From a virus: a stretch of 64,000 bases of DNA. The notes beneath the pieces are model-generated. The model ran no database searches. It was given only the letters and a program-made list of their open reading frames with translations, and had not been told where the DNA came from. The number at the start of each line of letters is the position of its first letter. Position 1 is the stretch's first letter. Below, piece by piece: positions 17,751-26,088 of this stretch. Location of the stretch: the IMG/VR virus record IMGVR_UViG_3300032607_000303, positions 1 through 64,000 of that record; one strand, 5' to 3'. A program made the translations under genes and the position numbers.

Positions 17751-18290
17751 CTACCCTTTGCTTTGCTTAAACCACAATTTGTAATCTTCTTTGCACTTTA
17801 AAGACCCACCATCTGTAAAGTATGGGCCACGAATACTCTCACACATCGCTGCCATACACCACAAATTCTGTTCTTTAGAATGCCACTCAGGTTCTAGTTG
17901 ATTGTCTGGCATACCTTCCTTAATATTTTCATCGCTGTCAAGACCACCGTAGGCTCTAGACAATCCTGTAAGCATTCCTAATTCTTCTGTCAAGCTAATA
18001 TCCGTATAAGCTGTCATTACAAGACGGTCAGCCAGACTTGCATAAGGCCCGTTACGGAAATTAGCATCACAACGTACATCACCGCACACACGAAAACTTG
18101 TGACAACTTTATTTTGCATGTTGCGATGTGTGCTAGGGACGTAAGCATAGCCATAATATTCATCTAAACCAAACATACGAAGATATTTTAACATAATATC
18201 CTCATTGCTTGGGCACAGCATATCACGCTCAGACATGTGAGACAAACAATCAATTAGCTTTAAGTCTGTCAAAGAGATACTAAAACTCAT
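17751..18290 (-). CDS. Hypothetical protein upstream of nrdA
   Basis: A 179-residue protein without recognised family. It has several Cys residues (MLCPSNE, CGDVRCD, LWCMAAMCES, LKCKED) and no membrane segment. Its stop lies just before the nrdA start and its own start overlaps the upstream gene, so it belongs to the nucleotide-metabolism segment of the early operon. Function unknown. Confidence 0.65.
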   Translation of the reverse strand: MSFSISLTDLKLIDCLSHMSERDMLCPSNEDIMLKYLRMFGLDEYYGYAYVPSTHRNMQNKVVTSFRVCGDVRCDANFRNGPYASLADRLVMTAYTDISLTEELGMLTGLSRAYGGLDSDENIKEGMPDNQLEPEWHSKEQNLWCMAAMCESIRGPYFTDGGSLKCKEDYKLWFKQSKG

Positions 18291-18471
18291 ACGTATCTCC
18301 CGACATACCTTTGTATGGGCTTGTTGTATCTTTGCTCATTGCATCAATGACGCCCCGCAGCTTGCACAAGTGGGAAGCCATCGGAGGCTCTTTGTAGTCG
18401 TGGATCAAGCGCTTGTGAAGCCATGTCAGGAACTGTACATCTGTTAGTGTTGCGTTGTTTGTTGCGTTCAT
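18280..18471 (-). CDS. Small hypothetical protein
   Basis: A 63-residue protein coupled at both ends (TAATG with the upstream gene, 11-base overlap downstream). The stretch DVQFLTWLHKRLIHDYKE and HLCKLRGVIDAM suggests a small helical protein. No family recognised. Confidence 0.6.
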   Translation of the reverse strand: MNATNNATLTDVQFLTWLHKRLIHDYKEPPMASHLCKLRGVIDAMSKDTTSPYKGMSGDTYEF

Positions 18472-18935
18472 TACATACCTCCCTTAAAGAAGTGGTCAGG
18501 GATAAGATTGCTAATATCAACACTTTTAAAATTTGATGGTTTACGTATCTTACCATTAGAGTCTGTGATTACAAATACTTTATGTTCTTCGTTAAATGTT
18601 GCTGTAAACTCAGAATCATATGGTACAGGTTTTCCAATAGGTATGTATTTACTATTATTATTGTCGCATACTTTTTTCAATGCTTCTTCTACATTAAATC
18701 CAGCAGCCTCAAGTTTCTGCATTAGGCCAGCCACTGTAACAAATAGGTCGCAGGCTGCGTCCAACAACTCTACAGAGTCTTTCTGCTCAAAGGCGTCTAC
18801 ACATTCTGCAAATTCTTCCCATATAAACGATATTTGATTGTCTACGCTAAATTCGTCAACGTCGAGTAGGTTGCCAGCCACAGAGTTAAATACTCTTGTG
18901 CTTTCGTACGCTGCTGCAATGCTTTCATTATTCAT
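18471..18935 (-). CDS. MazG-like nucleotide pyrophosphohydrolase
   Basis: A 154-residue protein. Residues about 25-85 fit an all-alpha NTP pyrophosphohydrolase: the helix FIWEEFAECVDAF supplies the ExxE pair, and ELLDAACDLFVTVAGLM supplies the ExxD pair for magnesium. The C-terminal part (VDNNNSKYIP-like, then DSNGKIRKPSNF) matches the loop region of phosphoribosyl-ATP-type members. Likely cleaves non-canonical or excess NTPs or acts on (p)ppGpp-linked pools during infection. Lies next to nrdA, in keeping with nucleotide metabolism. Confidence 0.72.
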   Translation of the reverse strand: MNNESIAAAYESTRVFNSVAGNLLDVDEFSVDNQISFIWEEFAECVDAFEQKDSVELLDAACDLFVTVAGLMQKLEAAGFNVEEALKKVCDNNNSKYIPIGKPVPYDSEFTATFNEEHKVFVITDSNGKIRKPSNFKSVDISNLIPDHFFKGGM

Positions 18936-18947
18936 ACTATCCTTGTG

Positions 18948-19193
18948 TTATATATTCTGGCTCACCAGCCATTGTTTCAGATTAGGCTCGTGAGATATTT
19001 GGTAGTAATTATTATACACTACCTGCTCACTATAAAGCAACATATCTTCTACACTTATAATACAATCCCCTTCCGGAGTTTGGTCAATGATTGTTGCGAA
19101 GGATACAAGTGGCTGTATAGAAATGCAGCCATTAGAATAGCATGTTAGGGCTAATGGTAGAGAGCCTATTTGGATTGGGTTAGTTGCTTGCAT
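18948..19193 (-). CDS. Hypothetical protein
   Basis: An 81-residue protein starting directly after the stop of the endonuclease gene upstream. Contains SLPLALTCYSNGCISIQPLVS and a DQTPEGDCIISVEDML stretch. No family recognised. Confidence 0.6.
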   Translation of the reverse strand: MQATNPIQIGSLPLALTCYSNGCISIQPLVSFATIIDQTPEGDCIISVEDMLLYSEQVVYNNYYQISHEPNLKQWLVSQNI

Positions 19194-19754
19194 CTACAAC
19201 CTTTTCCCGTGGTCTTCAGTGTATCCAGCACCTGCACTGTTTAGCAATTCTACCATTTTTGACCGATACTTGATAGCCATTTCCAATGCGTCTTCGCCAA
19301 ACACCTTTATAGAGAAGGATTTGGTGCTTTGTCTGCCCTCTAGTGTTTGCCAAGACGCTCGCCAGTACATGTTTCCAAGTTTTTCACTGAGGGATACTCC
19401 GACAACACCTGAAGTATTATCAACCCTCTTTTTATGGTTTCGTGAGTTAAAGATAGGTTCTACTGCACGCAGATTACCTATGTTGTTATTCGACCTTACA
19501 CCATCTATGTGGTCAATTTGAAACCCCTCTGGGATATTCCCATTAAATATTTCCCATACGATCCTGTGTACACCAGTCAACCTTCCCTTAAATCGGACAA
19601 TAAAGTATTCGTGTACCTTATTGAACCCTCCTGCCTCGTCGCCAACTGAAACATTTATGTGTGAGCCAGAAGCCCCGCTACAAATCTCTCTATTCCAACG
19701 AAGGCAACTCTTACTACTCTCATCATAAAGAAACCAATCTTTGTATTTCCCCAT
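19194..19754 (-). CDS. Free-standing HNH-AP2 homing endonuclease (copy 1)
   Basis: A 186-residue protein. N-terminal DWFLYDESSKSCLRW is followed by an HNH_3 core: HRIVWEIFNGNIPEGFQIDHIDG, then NNIGNLRAV and NSRNHKK. The C-terminal part is an AP2-like DNA-binding domain (GVVGVSLSE...WRASWQ) ending in GAGYTEDHG. The same architecture occurs at 24062 and 31983. It overlaps the phosphoesterase stop as TAATG, placed cleanly between two genes, as is usual for selfish free-standing endonucleases. Confidence 0.85.
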   Translation of the reverse strand: MGKYKDWFLYDESSKSCLRWNREICSGASGSHINVSVGDEAGGFNKVHEYFIVRFKGRLTGVHRIVWEIFNGNIPEGFQIDHIDGVRSNNNIGNLRAVEPIFNSRNHKKRVDNTSGVVGVSLSEKLGNMYWRASWQTLEGRQSTKSFSIKVFGEDALEMAIKYRSKMVELLNSAGAGYTEDHGKRL

Positions 19755-20587
19755 TACAGCACCATAGGGAATAATACTGGGTGGGAGTCGATGATGGCCC
19801 CTACACCTATGATGGGCCGCTTAAGTTGCAACTTGTTGTAAGCCATCGCCAAAGACTTCCCATCAACTAAGCACCCTACTTGCATACTCCAGAATAGGTC
19901 GTTTGGGTTACTCCAATACCCGATATTGAACTCGGAGTGATGATGCTCTTGCACGCAATTCATAGCGTAGCTTTGTGACAACTTAACACCATTTGCACTT
20001 TTTCCATGTGTGAAGTAACAACTCTGCCCATTCGGAAGAACAATCGTCATATCGTCATGCCAGCGCCAACCTTTGTCCACACCAAGAATATCTCCGTAGT
20101 CTTTTATATATGCCCGAGGGATGCCCGCTGTCATGGATTTCCGTAGGTGCAAACTTCCATGATTACTTTCAAGAATGTCCATTTGTGGAAATAGCTTGAA
20201 CAACTTGGCTATAACTTTCTTAGCCGCATGTAATTCATCTCCGGCAGAAGGCATGTCTGGGTTGTGCTCATGATAGGATTGCGCTGCGGCATCAACCTCG
20301 TCACCAACAGAGATAATTCTTGTAAACTTGTGCTTGTTATGGAGTTCTTCCAAAAAATTAATTGCATTAGGGTGGCACCAAGGAGCGTGTAGGTCACTTA
20401 TCACCAAGATTCTGGAGTTATCATGTACAACAGTCTCTACAGGTTCCTTAAACGCCTCATACTTACGCAAAAAGTCCGACACAGAACTCTTTGGAACCTT
20501 CAATACTTTGCTAATACCTCTCCAAGAAATTGCACCTGTGTTATTCAGACTAATGGCAGACTCTTCCCAGCTTTTAACAATACTCAT
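19754..20587 (-). CDS. Calcineurin-like metallophosphoesterase with N-terminal HTH
   Basis: A 277-residue protein. Residues 1-45 look like a helix-turn-helix (SWRGISKVLKVPKSSVSDFL). From about 60 it carries metallophosphoesterase motifs: VISDLHAP (D-x-H), SVGDEVD (GDxxD), ESNHGS (the GNH position) and FTHGKSA, with EHHHSEF further on. Such phage enzymes act on phosphomonoesters, phosphodiesters or DNA ends; the exact substrate is not evident. Start ATG after GGAGAGAT. Downstream an HNH-AP2 endonuclease is fused by a TAATG overlap. Confidence 0.75.
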   Translation of the reverse strand: MSIVKSWEESAISLNNTGAISWRGISKVLKVPKSSVSDFLRKYEAFKEPVETVVHDNSRILVISDLHAPWCHPNAINFLEELHNKHKFTRIISVGDEVDAAAQSYHEHNPDMPSAGDELHAAKKVIAKLFKLFPQMDILESNHGSLHLRKSMTAGIPRAYIKDYGDILGVDKGWRWHDDMTIVLPNGQSCYFTHGKSANGVKLSQSYAMNCVQEHHHSEFNIGYWSNPNDLFWSMQVGCLVDGKSLAMAYNKLQLKRPIIGVGAIIDSHPVLFPMVL

Positions 20588-20612
20588 ATCTCTCCTAAAT
20601 TACTATAAATTG

Positions 20613-20628
20613 AAAGCCCGAAGGCTTC
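20613..20628 (-). terminator. Small hairpin upstream of the phosphoesterase gene
   Basis: AAGCC-CGAA-GGCTT on the plus strand; on the minus strand the hairpin is followed by TCAATTT. It sits between the gene at 20676 and the phosphoesterase start and may be a weak or partial terminator. Confidence 0.5.
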
Positions 20629-20675
20629 CTATGATTCCTATGATTGCTAAGCTACTCTAATGTATCTAATAGCTA

Positions 20676-21122
20676 TTACATAGGCTCATTCCGAAGCATC
20701 TCATTTAACTCGTTACTAACTTCCAAGTAAAGGTCAGACATTTCTTTCAGCTTATCTCTCACACACTCTACTTCAACACGTTTAGCTTCAATGATAGCCT
20801 TACGAGTATTCTGTTCCAACAATTTCTCAGCAACTACAAGCTCCCATACCGCTGTTGTAATATATTGCTGCGCTGTGAGTTTATCTCGTTCAGCTTCGTA
20901 GAGGGATTGTAGGGAAGGCTTTTTACAGGACTCTACAAGTTTGAACCTCTCGGCGTTCCATTGCGGCAATTCTGCTGATACTCCAACCATATCCTCTACT
21001 GTACCATCCCAACTATTACCGTAGTATAGAATTGTGTATTCTTTACCTTTTTTAAGATTAGAACCCCATGAATTTTCATCATAAGTACATATAACACGGT
21101 CACCTACATTAAATTTAGCCAT
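20676..21122 (-). CDS. Hypothetical protein with SH3-like N-terminus
   Basis: A 148-residue protein starting at the ATG at 21122 with AAGGAG seven bases upstream; an in-frame ATG nine codons earlier lies before the ribosome site. Residues 1-65 (KFNVGDRVICTYDEN, KKGKEYTILYYG, WNAERFKLV) resemble a small SH3/KOW-type barrel found in many phage proteins. The rest is a long helix rich in Glu and Lys. Confidence 0.65.
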   Translation of the reverse strand: MAKFNVGDRVICTYDENSWGSNLKKGKEYTILYYGNSWDGTVEDMVGVSAELPQWNAERFKLVESCKKPSLQSLYEAERDKLTAQQYITTAVWELVVAEKLLEQNTRKAIIEAKRVEVECVRDKLKEMSDLYLEVSNELNEMLRNEPM

Positions 21123-21132
21123 TTGTTTCTCC

Positions 21133-21360
21133 TTATTTAGATTCATTGTAGACTGCTTGCAATACTTTAATCAGTTTAGCGATGTCTGTTGAATAGATTG
21201 GGATAGTGTCTACCAATCCTAAGCGAGAACTTACCAGTGTAATAGCAGATATCCCTACTTTGTCTGGAAATGTTACTTTGTAAAGGCCACCATCATCATT
21301 AATAAATTGATATCCTTCATATTCAATTTCATTTACTTGCTCAATATTCTTAAATGCCAT
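21133..21360 (-). CDS. Small hypothetical protein
   Basis: A 75-residue protein starting at the ATG at 21360 with AAGGAG upstream; earlier in-frame ATGs would overlap the HNH gene more. The sequence has alternating beta strands (YEGYQFINDDGGLYKVTFP) and a C-terminal helix (IAKLIKVLQAVYNE). No family recognised. Confidence 0.6.
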   Translation of the reverse strand: MAFKNIEQVNEIEYEGYQFINDDGGLYKVTFPDKVGISAITLVSSRLGLVDTIPIYSTDIAKLIKVLQAVYNESK

Positions 21361-21907
21361 GCTGTTCTCCTTTAAGTATTTCATAAACGGCTGCTTCACG
21401 TTTCTTTGCATTACTCACTGCAACACCATCATACTTGTGTTTCTTTAAGTACGCAAGTAGTTGCGCAGAAGATTTATCTTTAATTACTGCCAATACTCTC
21501 TTACGTAGGAAAGCTTCTTCCATTGTGATGTTTAGACGCTCCGCTAAAGTATGGCAGTCATGGCAATTCTTGTCCAAAACTCTGAGGTTGTCAGTTTCAC
21601 AATAAAGATTGTTGGCAAACGCCCCGATATCCTCCCACTTCAAGATGCTACCTGCTGCGACAGGGTGATGGTCAACAATTACGTTCTTCCCAAGGTGCCA
21701 CTCTCCGCACATTGCACACTGGTACTCCCATTTCTGGAGCCTATTTGGGCCTTTGTAAGCCCGCCTAGCAAGCTTCAAAGCTTCTGCACGAGGAGGCCAT
21801 CGTAAGGATTTAGAGCGTAGTGCTGAACGAATCCAAGCAAGATATGCACTCTCAGTCATTGTTCCGCCACACCGTACAAGGGGTTCTTTAGGCTTCTTAG
21901 TTGCCAT
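21350..21907 (-). CDS. HNH endonuclease
   Basis: A 185-residue protein starting at ATG 21907 (a TTG precedes it in frame). The core is a zinc-type HNH: YQCAMCGEWH, then VIVDHHPVA (catalytic His pair) and DNLRVLDKNCHDCHTLAE with the second CxxC. The N-terminal helix is basic (RALRSKSLRWPPRAEALKLARR-like stretch). It could be a functional phage nuclease or a selfish endonuclease; it differs from the HNH-AP2 copies elsewhere in the window. It sits within the early operon with short overlaps. Confidence 0.78.
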   Translation of the reverse strand: MATKKPKEPLVRCGGTMTESAYLAWIRSALRSKSLRWPPRAEALKLARRAYKGPNRLQKWEYQCAMCGEWHLGKNVIVDHHPVAAGSILKWEDIGAFANNLYCETDNLRVLDKNCHDCHTLAERLNITMEEAFLRKRVLAVIKDKSSAQLLAYLKKHKYDGVAVSNAKKREAAVYEILKGEQHGI

Positions 21908-21919
21908 CAATTATCTTTC

Positions 21920-22144
21920 TTAGGCGTCATCAAGACTTCTACTGTCTGAAAGAATCATGCTTGCTACACCATCTGCAAGCTCAAACTGTAACTTGAGGCT
22001 ACCTATATCTGCTGTAGGGAGTGTTTCGCTATTAACTGTCAATATAAATCTATCCATACATAGCATAAACTGGTTACGTGCTTCCAAAATAAAGTTTCGT
22101 TCATTATATTGGGTCTTTGACAAATTGCTAAATGGTACGTACAT
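21920..22144 (-). CDS. Small hypothetical protein
   Basis: A 74-residue protein whose ATG overlaps the upstream TAA. Sequence YNERNFILEARNQFMLCMDRFIL followed by beta-like LKLQFELADGVASMIL. No family recognised; a routine early-operon accessory gene. Confidence 0.6.
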   Translation of the reverse strand: MYVPFSNLSKTQYNERNFILEARNQFMLCMDRFILTVNSETLPTADIGSLKLQFELADGVASMILSDSRSLDDA

Positions 22145-22311
22145 TATTTCTCCGTTGTAAAGTTAGTTGTGTCGGTAAACACGATAGTATTCCCTTCATC
22201 ATTTATCACTAAGAAGTTTCCATTACTCATACCTATCAAAGTAAATATCTTATTTTGATATTCTAGTTCTTCTGGCGTCAATCTAAACGGCTTATAAAAT
22301 TTAATCTTCAT
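22144..22311 (-). CDS. Small hypothetical protein (55 residues)
   Basis: A short gene with TGATG overlap to the upstream gene and TAATG overlap to the downstream one, which supports it as translated. The product begins MKIKFYKPFRLTPEELEYQ and contains GNFLVINDEGNTIVFTD, a beta-hairpin-like stretch. No family recognised. Confidence 0.62.
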   Translation of the reverse strand: MKIKFYKPFRLTPEELEYQNKIFTLIGMSNGNFLVINDEGNTIVFTDTTNFTTEK

Positions 22312-23009
22312 CACAGCGCCCCGTCGAGCACATTAATAGATTCCATCAAGTTAATCATATCATGATCGTTGTCAGCCTTAAATGGATTGTCAAAGCCTGC
22401 CCAGTAAACTTCGTATGCTCCTTCATTAATGGACACAGATGCTCCTGTAGAGAGTGTGAAGGACTTAATAGCATCCAACAAGTTGTCTGCATCAGCGTCT
22501 AGCAAAGTTTCTTGAGGCATATCATAGTCCGTACCACACTTACCACAATCGCACTTGCTGATGTTATCATGGCAAATATAACAAGTAAGGTCTTGTTCAG
22601 GCACCTCTATAAATTCTTCACATTCACAACCTGCAGTGCTTGAGCAGAAGAAGCATGGCTCATTGACGCTAGTGAACGCTTCCTTGCAATCAGGACATTC
22701 ACACCATGCGCATCCTTCTGGTTGTTCTGTAGTGGCCTCTGGAACATTTTTGTTAATTGCTTTGATATAATCTTCTAATTTCTTCATAGCATCCTCTTGT
22801 TGTGTGTTCTCATTTGGGAGAGGAATCCAAATACCTTTTTGTACTAGACCCTCTACAGTTTTTAGAGTATAGGTTACGCTCCCATTGGGCCAACTAACAT
22901 TACAATTACTGTCTCCAATAGGAGTACAAGTGAAGTGTGTATTTTCATAATTAAAGTGCGAAACTTGGAAAGGCTTTGTGAAATCAACTTGTTTAGTGTT
23001 AGTGGTCAT
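22311..23009 (-). CDS. Cysteine-rich hypothetical protein with multiple zinc-ribbon-like pairs
   Basis: A 232-residue acidic protein. The middle (about 100-165) holds many Cys pairs: CAWCECPDC, CFFC, CECEEF, CYIC, CDCGKCG, suggesting two or three zinc ribbons. The flanking parts are acidic and may be flexible. It may bind nucleic acid or protein; no named family recognised. Confidence 0.65.
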   Translation of the reverse strand: MTTNTKQVDFTKPFQVSHFNYENTHFTCTPIGDSNCNVSWPNGSVTYTLKTVEGLVQKGIWIPLPNENTQQEDAMKKLEDYIKAINKNVPEATTEQPEGCAWCECPDCKEAFTSVNEPCFFCSSTAGCECEEFIEVPEQDLTCYICHDNISKCDCGKCGTDYDMPQETLLDADADNLLDAIKSFTLSTGASVSINEGAYEVYWAGFDNPFKADNDHDMINLMESINVLDGAL

Positions 23010-23039
23010 AGGTGCTTTCTAGGTTTGTTGGAGGTAATG

Positions 23040-24065
23040 TTAAAATGAAATTTGTAGTTTTGTTAGGAGTGCTTTTACGTTTGTTGGTTGTTCGTCTTTC
23101 TTCCGCAACATCTTAGCAAGATCAAAGCATTCTTGCAAGACATATAACCAATCAATTTTAATCTTATCGCCTCTCCAACCTACTACTACTTTAGGCTCAG
23201 GGTAGAGTTTCTTATACCCTTTTACAAGTGCTTCAAAGGCTTGCTTGTCATTAGTACATTCAGATAGTAGATTGAATGCTGCAATATCACCATGTTTCAC
23301 ATCAGAGAAGCAAGCCGCAGAAAAATTGTCGCTCGCATCTTGTCCCATAACCTGCCAGTAAAGGTGCAACCTACCCCACCCTCTAACCTTACCCTTATCA
23401 TCACGAGCAATCTTACCGAATCCAACTCGTAACTCTGGCTTGCTACATTGCCCCACATGATACTGCCACGAGTCTACTTGGCACAAGTCTTTGTCAGCGA
23501 AAGTGATAATTCCCTTATCAGATTCCCTACCTGTTGCCTTCCATTTTGTGTAAGCATTTAGGCCAGCTTCAGAAACCGCATCGTCACTCTCAGCCCCCTC
23601 AATAAATATACAGTTGTGTTCATCAACCATATATTGCTTTAAGGCTGACAAGTGAATAGGGCGCATACCTACTAACTCCCGTTGCCCTTTGTATTTCCAT
23701 AGAGTGGACATTTGTACACGATCTAGCTCACCACGACCTACAAAGCCTACGTAGCTGCTTGCGCCAGTTTCTTCAAGAAGTCCTTGTAAGCGTGTGTCTA
23801 CGGACTTCTTAGCTCTCTCTAGTGGCAAGGCTTCTTGGTGTTCTGTAAAGGTGAACTCGTCAGGCTTCAGGGATGCAAAGTTTAGTTCGTTGTATTCTTG
23901 AACAAACCCACCCTCTCTCTTTGGAGCCTTCCCCCAAAGTTCGGTCTTATTCTTCAACTTTATAGGTTCAGGAATGCCAGGGTGAGTTGCTAGAATGTAT
24001 GTCTCCTGAAAAACACAAGCCACTGTGTAGCAGATAAAGTCGGCATCAAGAATTAGGTAGCTCAT
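23040..24065 (-). CDS. 5'-3' exonuclease, FEN/PIN family
   Basis: A 341-residue protein starting at ATG 24065 in an ATGA overlap with the endonuclease gene upstream; the longer in-frame extension lies inside that gene. Motifs: LDADF (first acidic pair), YKGQR (base of the helical arch), EGAESDDAV and TFADKDLCQV (metal ligands) and MGQDASDNFSA (GxDxSDN helix). It should remove RNA primers or resect 5' ends, similar to T7 gp6 or T5 D15. It is part of the replication set in this operon. Confidence 0.83.
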   Translation of the reverse strand: MSYLILDADFICYTVACVFQETYILATHPGIPEPIKLKNKTELWGKAPKREGGFVQEYNELNFASLKPDEFTFTEHQEALPLERAKKSVDTRLQGLLEETGASSYVGFVGRGELDRVQMSTLWKYKGQRELVGMRPIHLSALKQYMVDEHNCIFIEGAESDDAVSEAGLNAYTKWKATGRESDKGIITFADKDLCQVDSWQYHVGQCSKPELRVGFGKIARDDKGKVRGWGRLHLYWQVMGQDASDNFSAACFSDVKHGDIAAFNLLSECTNDKQAFEALVKGYKKLYPEPKVVVGWRGDKIKIDWLYVLQECFDLAKMLRKKDEQPTNVKALLTKLQISF

Positions 24066-24661
24066 AGCGCAGCACCATGCCCTTCCGAATAACCAGCACC
24101 CTCTGTATTTCTCTGCTCTAGCATATTTACACGGCACTGACAAGCCATCTTGAAAGCAACTTCATTACCTAATCTGTCTATGGAAAAGTATTTATTAACC
24201 CTCTTACCTTCGGAGTTGGCAAAGTATGCACCCCAATACTCCCGAACAAGTCCGCTCTTATCGGTATTTACTTTCTTAGATACACCTACAACACCTGATG
24301 AGTTTGCTACTGACATAGACCTATTACGATTATTAACCGAGTTAGTTGTAACTCTAAGGTTTGATATTAGGTTATTAGTTCTATCCCTGTCTACATGATC
24401 TATTGGTTTTATACCCAAACCACCGTTGTGAAGTTCGTAGATTATCCTGTGGCACAGGTAGGATACAAAGTTAAGGCTTACAACATAATACCCAATACCC
24501 TTATGAAAACCTCCAGCTTCGTCGCCGGCAAGCGCCTTGATAATCTTACCATTACTACCACTTCGCCAATCTTTAACTCGCCTCAAACCTGTCTTAGAAG
24601 TTGAATCGTAGTAAAAGTGCTCTGACCAATCTATACCTGAACTATCTTTTGCTGTCGTCAT
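24062..24661 (-). CDS. Free-standing HNH-AP2 homing endonuclease (copy 2)
   Basis: A 199-residue protein with the same layout as copies at 19194 and 31983: FYYDSTSKTGLRRV, HRIIYELHNGGLGIKPIDHVD, NNLISNLRVTTNSVNNRN, then AP2-like GVVGVSKKVN...WGAYF and GAGYSEGHG. It is placed between the ssDNA-binding protein and exonuclease genes and ends in an ATGA overlap with the latter. One HNH position reads IDHVDRD, still compatible with activity. Confidence 0.83.
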   Translation of the reverse strand: MTTAKDSSGIDWSEHFYYDSTSKTGLRRVKDWRSGSNGKIIKALAGDEAGGFHKGIGYYVVSLNFVSYLCHRIIYELHNGGLGIKPIDHVDRDRTNNLISNLRVTTNSVNNRNRSMSVANSSGVVGVSKKVNTDKSGLVREYWGAYFANSEGKRVNKYFSIDRLGNEVAFKMACQCRVNMLEQRNTEGAGYSEGHGAAL

Positions 24662-24674
24662 CCGTACCTCTCAA

Positions 24675-24706
24675 AAATAAAGCCCACACCTTTTAGAGTG
24701 CAGGCT
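24675..24706 (-). terminator. Terminator after the ssDNA-binding protein gene
   Basis: AGCCCACAC (24681-24689) and GTGCAGGCT (24698-24706) pair over 9 bp with two G.U, and the minus-strand product runs into TTTATTTTT. It separates the SSB transcript from the endonuclease-exonuclease unit. Confidence 0.75.
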
Positions 24707-24725
24707 ATTTAACTAATCAGTTATA

Positions 24726-25367
24726 TTAAAAAGGACTTTGATCGCCGTCATCTTCCATCTCTACAACCTTAGCCTTGACAGGCTTCACAGGACGACTATT
24801 CAATACTTCCTCTCGTGCCGCTTCAGTCTTAATCGGCTTACTGCCGAACTCATTACCCGATTTGCCGCCACCCGAAGATTCGTACTCAATAAACTTGTCT
24901 TCATCCATGAGCACGTTCTGGAGCCGCGAAAAAGTGCCGTAGTCATTTGAGGAAATGTAATAACTAACCTTACCGAAACTGCCATTTGCAATCAAACGAC
25001 TTTGACCAATTTCTGTACGGTTACCATCAGCATCGTCAATGTAAATCTTAGGCCGGAAGTTATCATCTACTGGAACACCGTCGTTAGTAGCTTGACGCTT
25101 TAGTTTGATGCCGTAGACATTCTTTTCACCTTTAAGATGTGCTGGAATAGGGATACGGTACTTGGCTTCAAAGTCTACCGCTTTGATTTTCTTGGAAGGC
25201 TGCTTCTTAAAAGTTTCATCCCATTTCTCGGCAGTGTCTTCGTCAACAATAACCTCAACAGACCATTCTTTCTCTGTCGATTGATATTTGGTGTCGGGCA
25301 TACCTACTTTTGCATATACCAGAGTGCCTTCGATGATGCCGAATGTGTTTTTAGCTTTAGTTGCCAT
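24726..25367 (-). CDS. Single-stranded DNA-binding protein, T7 gp2.5-like
   Basis: A 213-residue protein. Residues 1-140 show the OB-fold pattern of gp2.5-like phage SSBs (GTLVYAKVGMPDTKY, YGIKLKR, YIDDADGNRTEIGQSRLIANGS, VSYYISSN). The C-terminus is acidic and ends in an aromatic residue (EMEDDGDQSPF), the tail that contacts polymerase and helicase in T7. Start ATG after CAGGAACT. A tRNA gene and a consensus promoter lie just upstream, so it may be transcribed at a high level. Confidence 0.85.
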   Translation of the reverse strand: MATKAKNTFGIIEGTLVYAKVGMPDTKYQSTEKEWSVEVIVDEDTAEKWDETFKKQPSKKIKAVDFEAKYRIPIPAHLKGEKNVYGIKLKRQATNDGVPVDDNFRPKIYIDDADGNRTEIGQSRLIANGSFGKVSYYISSNDYGTFSRLQNVLMDEDKFIEYESSGGGKSGNEFGSKPIKTEAAREEVLNSRPVKPVKAKVVEMEDDGDQSPF

Positions 25368-25445
25368 TGTTTTAGTTCCTGTTTAGATTACTATTAAGTG
25401 CTACGGTGCACTTGCTCTCAGCCTCCGTGCAGGCTGTTTTAAACT

Positions 25446-25522
25446 TGGTGTCCCGAGTCAGACTTGAACTGACGACCAATCCCTTATGAGGGGAGTGCTC
25501 TGACCAACTGAGCTATCGGGAC
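25446..25522 (-). tRNA. tRNA-Met/Ile2 (anticodon CAT)
   Basis: A 77-nt cloverleaf on the minus strand: acceptor GTCCCGA/TCGGGAC, D-arm GCTC/GAGC, anticodon loop CTCATAA, T-arm GTCAG/CTGAC with TTCAAGT loop, discriminator A and encoded CCA. The first pair of the anticodon stem (C-T) is mismatched. CAT may be elongator Met, or Ile2 if C34 is modified to lysidine; the sequence alone does not decide. Confidence 0.92.
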
Positions 25523-25541
25523 ATAACGACTTGAAGACGCT

Positions 25542-25571
25542 ATTATAATTCACCTAATAATAACCTGTCAA
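25542..25571 (-). promoter_or_regulatory. Sigma70-like promoter for tRNA and SSB
   Basis: On the minus strand TTGACA (25571-25566), an 18-bp spacer and a perfect TATAAT (25547-25542), 20 bases upstream of the tRNA. Confidence 0.78.
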
Positions 25572-25580
25572 GCAACTATT

Positions 25581-25721
25581 TCAATAATTCTTGACAATCT
25601 CTGCCACAATGTTCATCAAATTAACACCTAAACAGAATCCATAAGTTGCCCTGTGTGGCGTCCCTGCTATCAAACAATACGCAGAGAATGCTACTAGGAA
25701 TAGGAGGAATGCTAAAAACAT
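25581..25721 (-). CDS. Small membrane protein (46 residues)
   Basis: Starts in a TGATG overlap with the upstream gene. The N-terminus MFLAFLLFLVAFSAYCLIAG is one transmembrane segment or signal anchor; a second, weaker hydrophobic stretch follows. Function unknown. The promoter of the tRNA lies over its 3' end. Confidence 0.55.
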   Translation of the reverse strand: MFLAFLLFLVAFSAYCLIAGTPHRATYGFCLGVNLMNIVAEIVKNY

Positions 25722-26011
25722 CAAATAAACCCCTTCACAATCCACCCTGCACCCAATGCTACAAATGGCTTCAGAAAGCTAACTTTCAAATCATGCCAGA
25801 TATCCTCATCACTGTCCTTCTTAGGAACATGCTGCTTAGTGGCATACCCTACAACGCATACCAATCCAATAGCTGCTGGAATCGTGATAGGAATCATACC
25901 AAATGTCGTCACAATAAACCAGCCCCACAAGATGCTGAAAGCCCATCCGTTTAAGACAATAGAGACTGCTGCCAAACTAAGTTGACCAAGTACAGTAGCA
26001 AATTTATTCAT
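25721..26011 (-). CDS. Membrane protein (96 residues)
   Basis: Three hydrophobic segments (about 8-30, 33-56, 80-95) with a polar loop QHVPKKDSDEDIWHDLK. Overlaps both neighbours by ATGA/TGATG. No family recognised. Confidence 0.6.
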   Translation of the reverse strand: MNKFATVLGQLSLAAVSIVLNGWAFSILWGWFIVTTFGMIPITIPAAIGLVCVVGYATKQHVPKKDSDEDIWHDLKVSFLKPFVALGAGWIVKGFI

Positions 26012-26088
26012 CGCTTCCCTCCAAAATGTTCCTTCATATATTCCTTATACATTTCCCAAGCAATTAACATTTGTGTGTAGTAGCTCAT
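26008..26088 (-). CDS. Very small protein (26 residues)
   Basis: Short reading frame MSYYTQMLIAWEMYKEYM... with ATGA overlaps to both the upstream and downstream genes and AGGAGC upstream of its start. Coupling is the main support; otherwise unknown. Confidence 0.45.
   Translation of the reverse strand: MSYYTQMLIAWEMYKEYMKEHFGGKR

Noticed and set aside
18948-19148. 67-codon plus-strand frame opposite the gene at 18948-19193
   Set aside because: Antisense to a coupled minus-strand gene and without a ribosome site.
24066-24143. 26-residue N-terminal extension of the exonuclease
   Set aside because: It lies inside the upstream endonuclease gene and does not look like FEN sequence; the ATGA-coupled ATG at 24065 gives the standard LDAD start.
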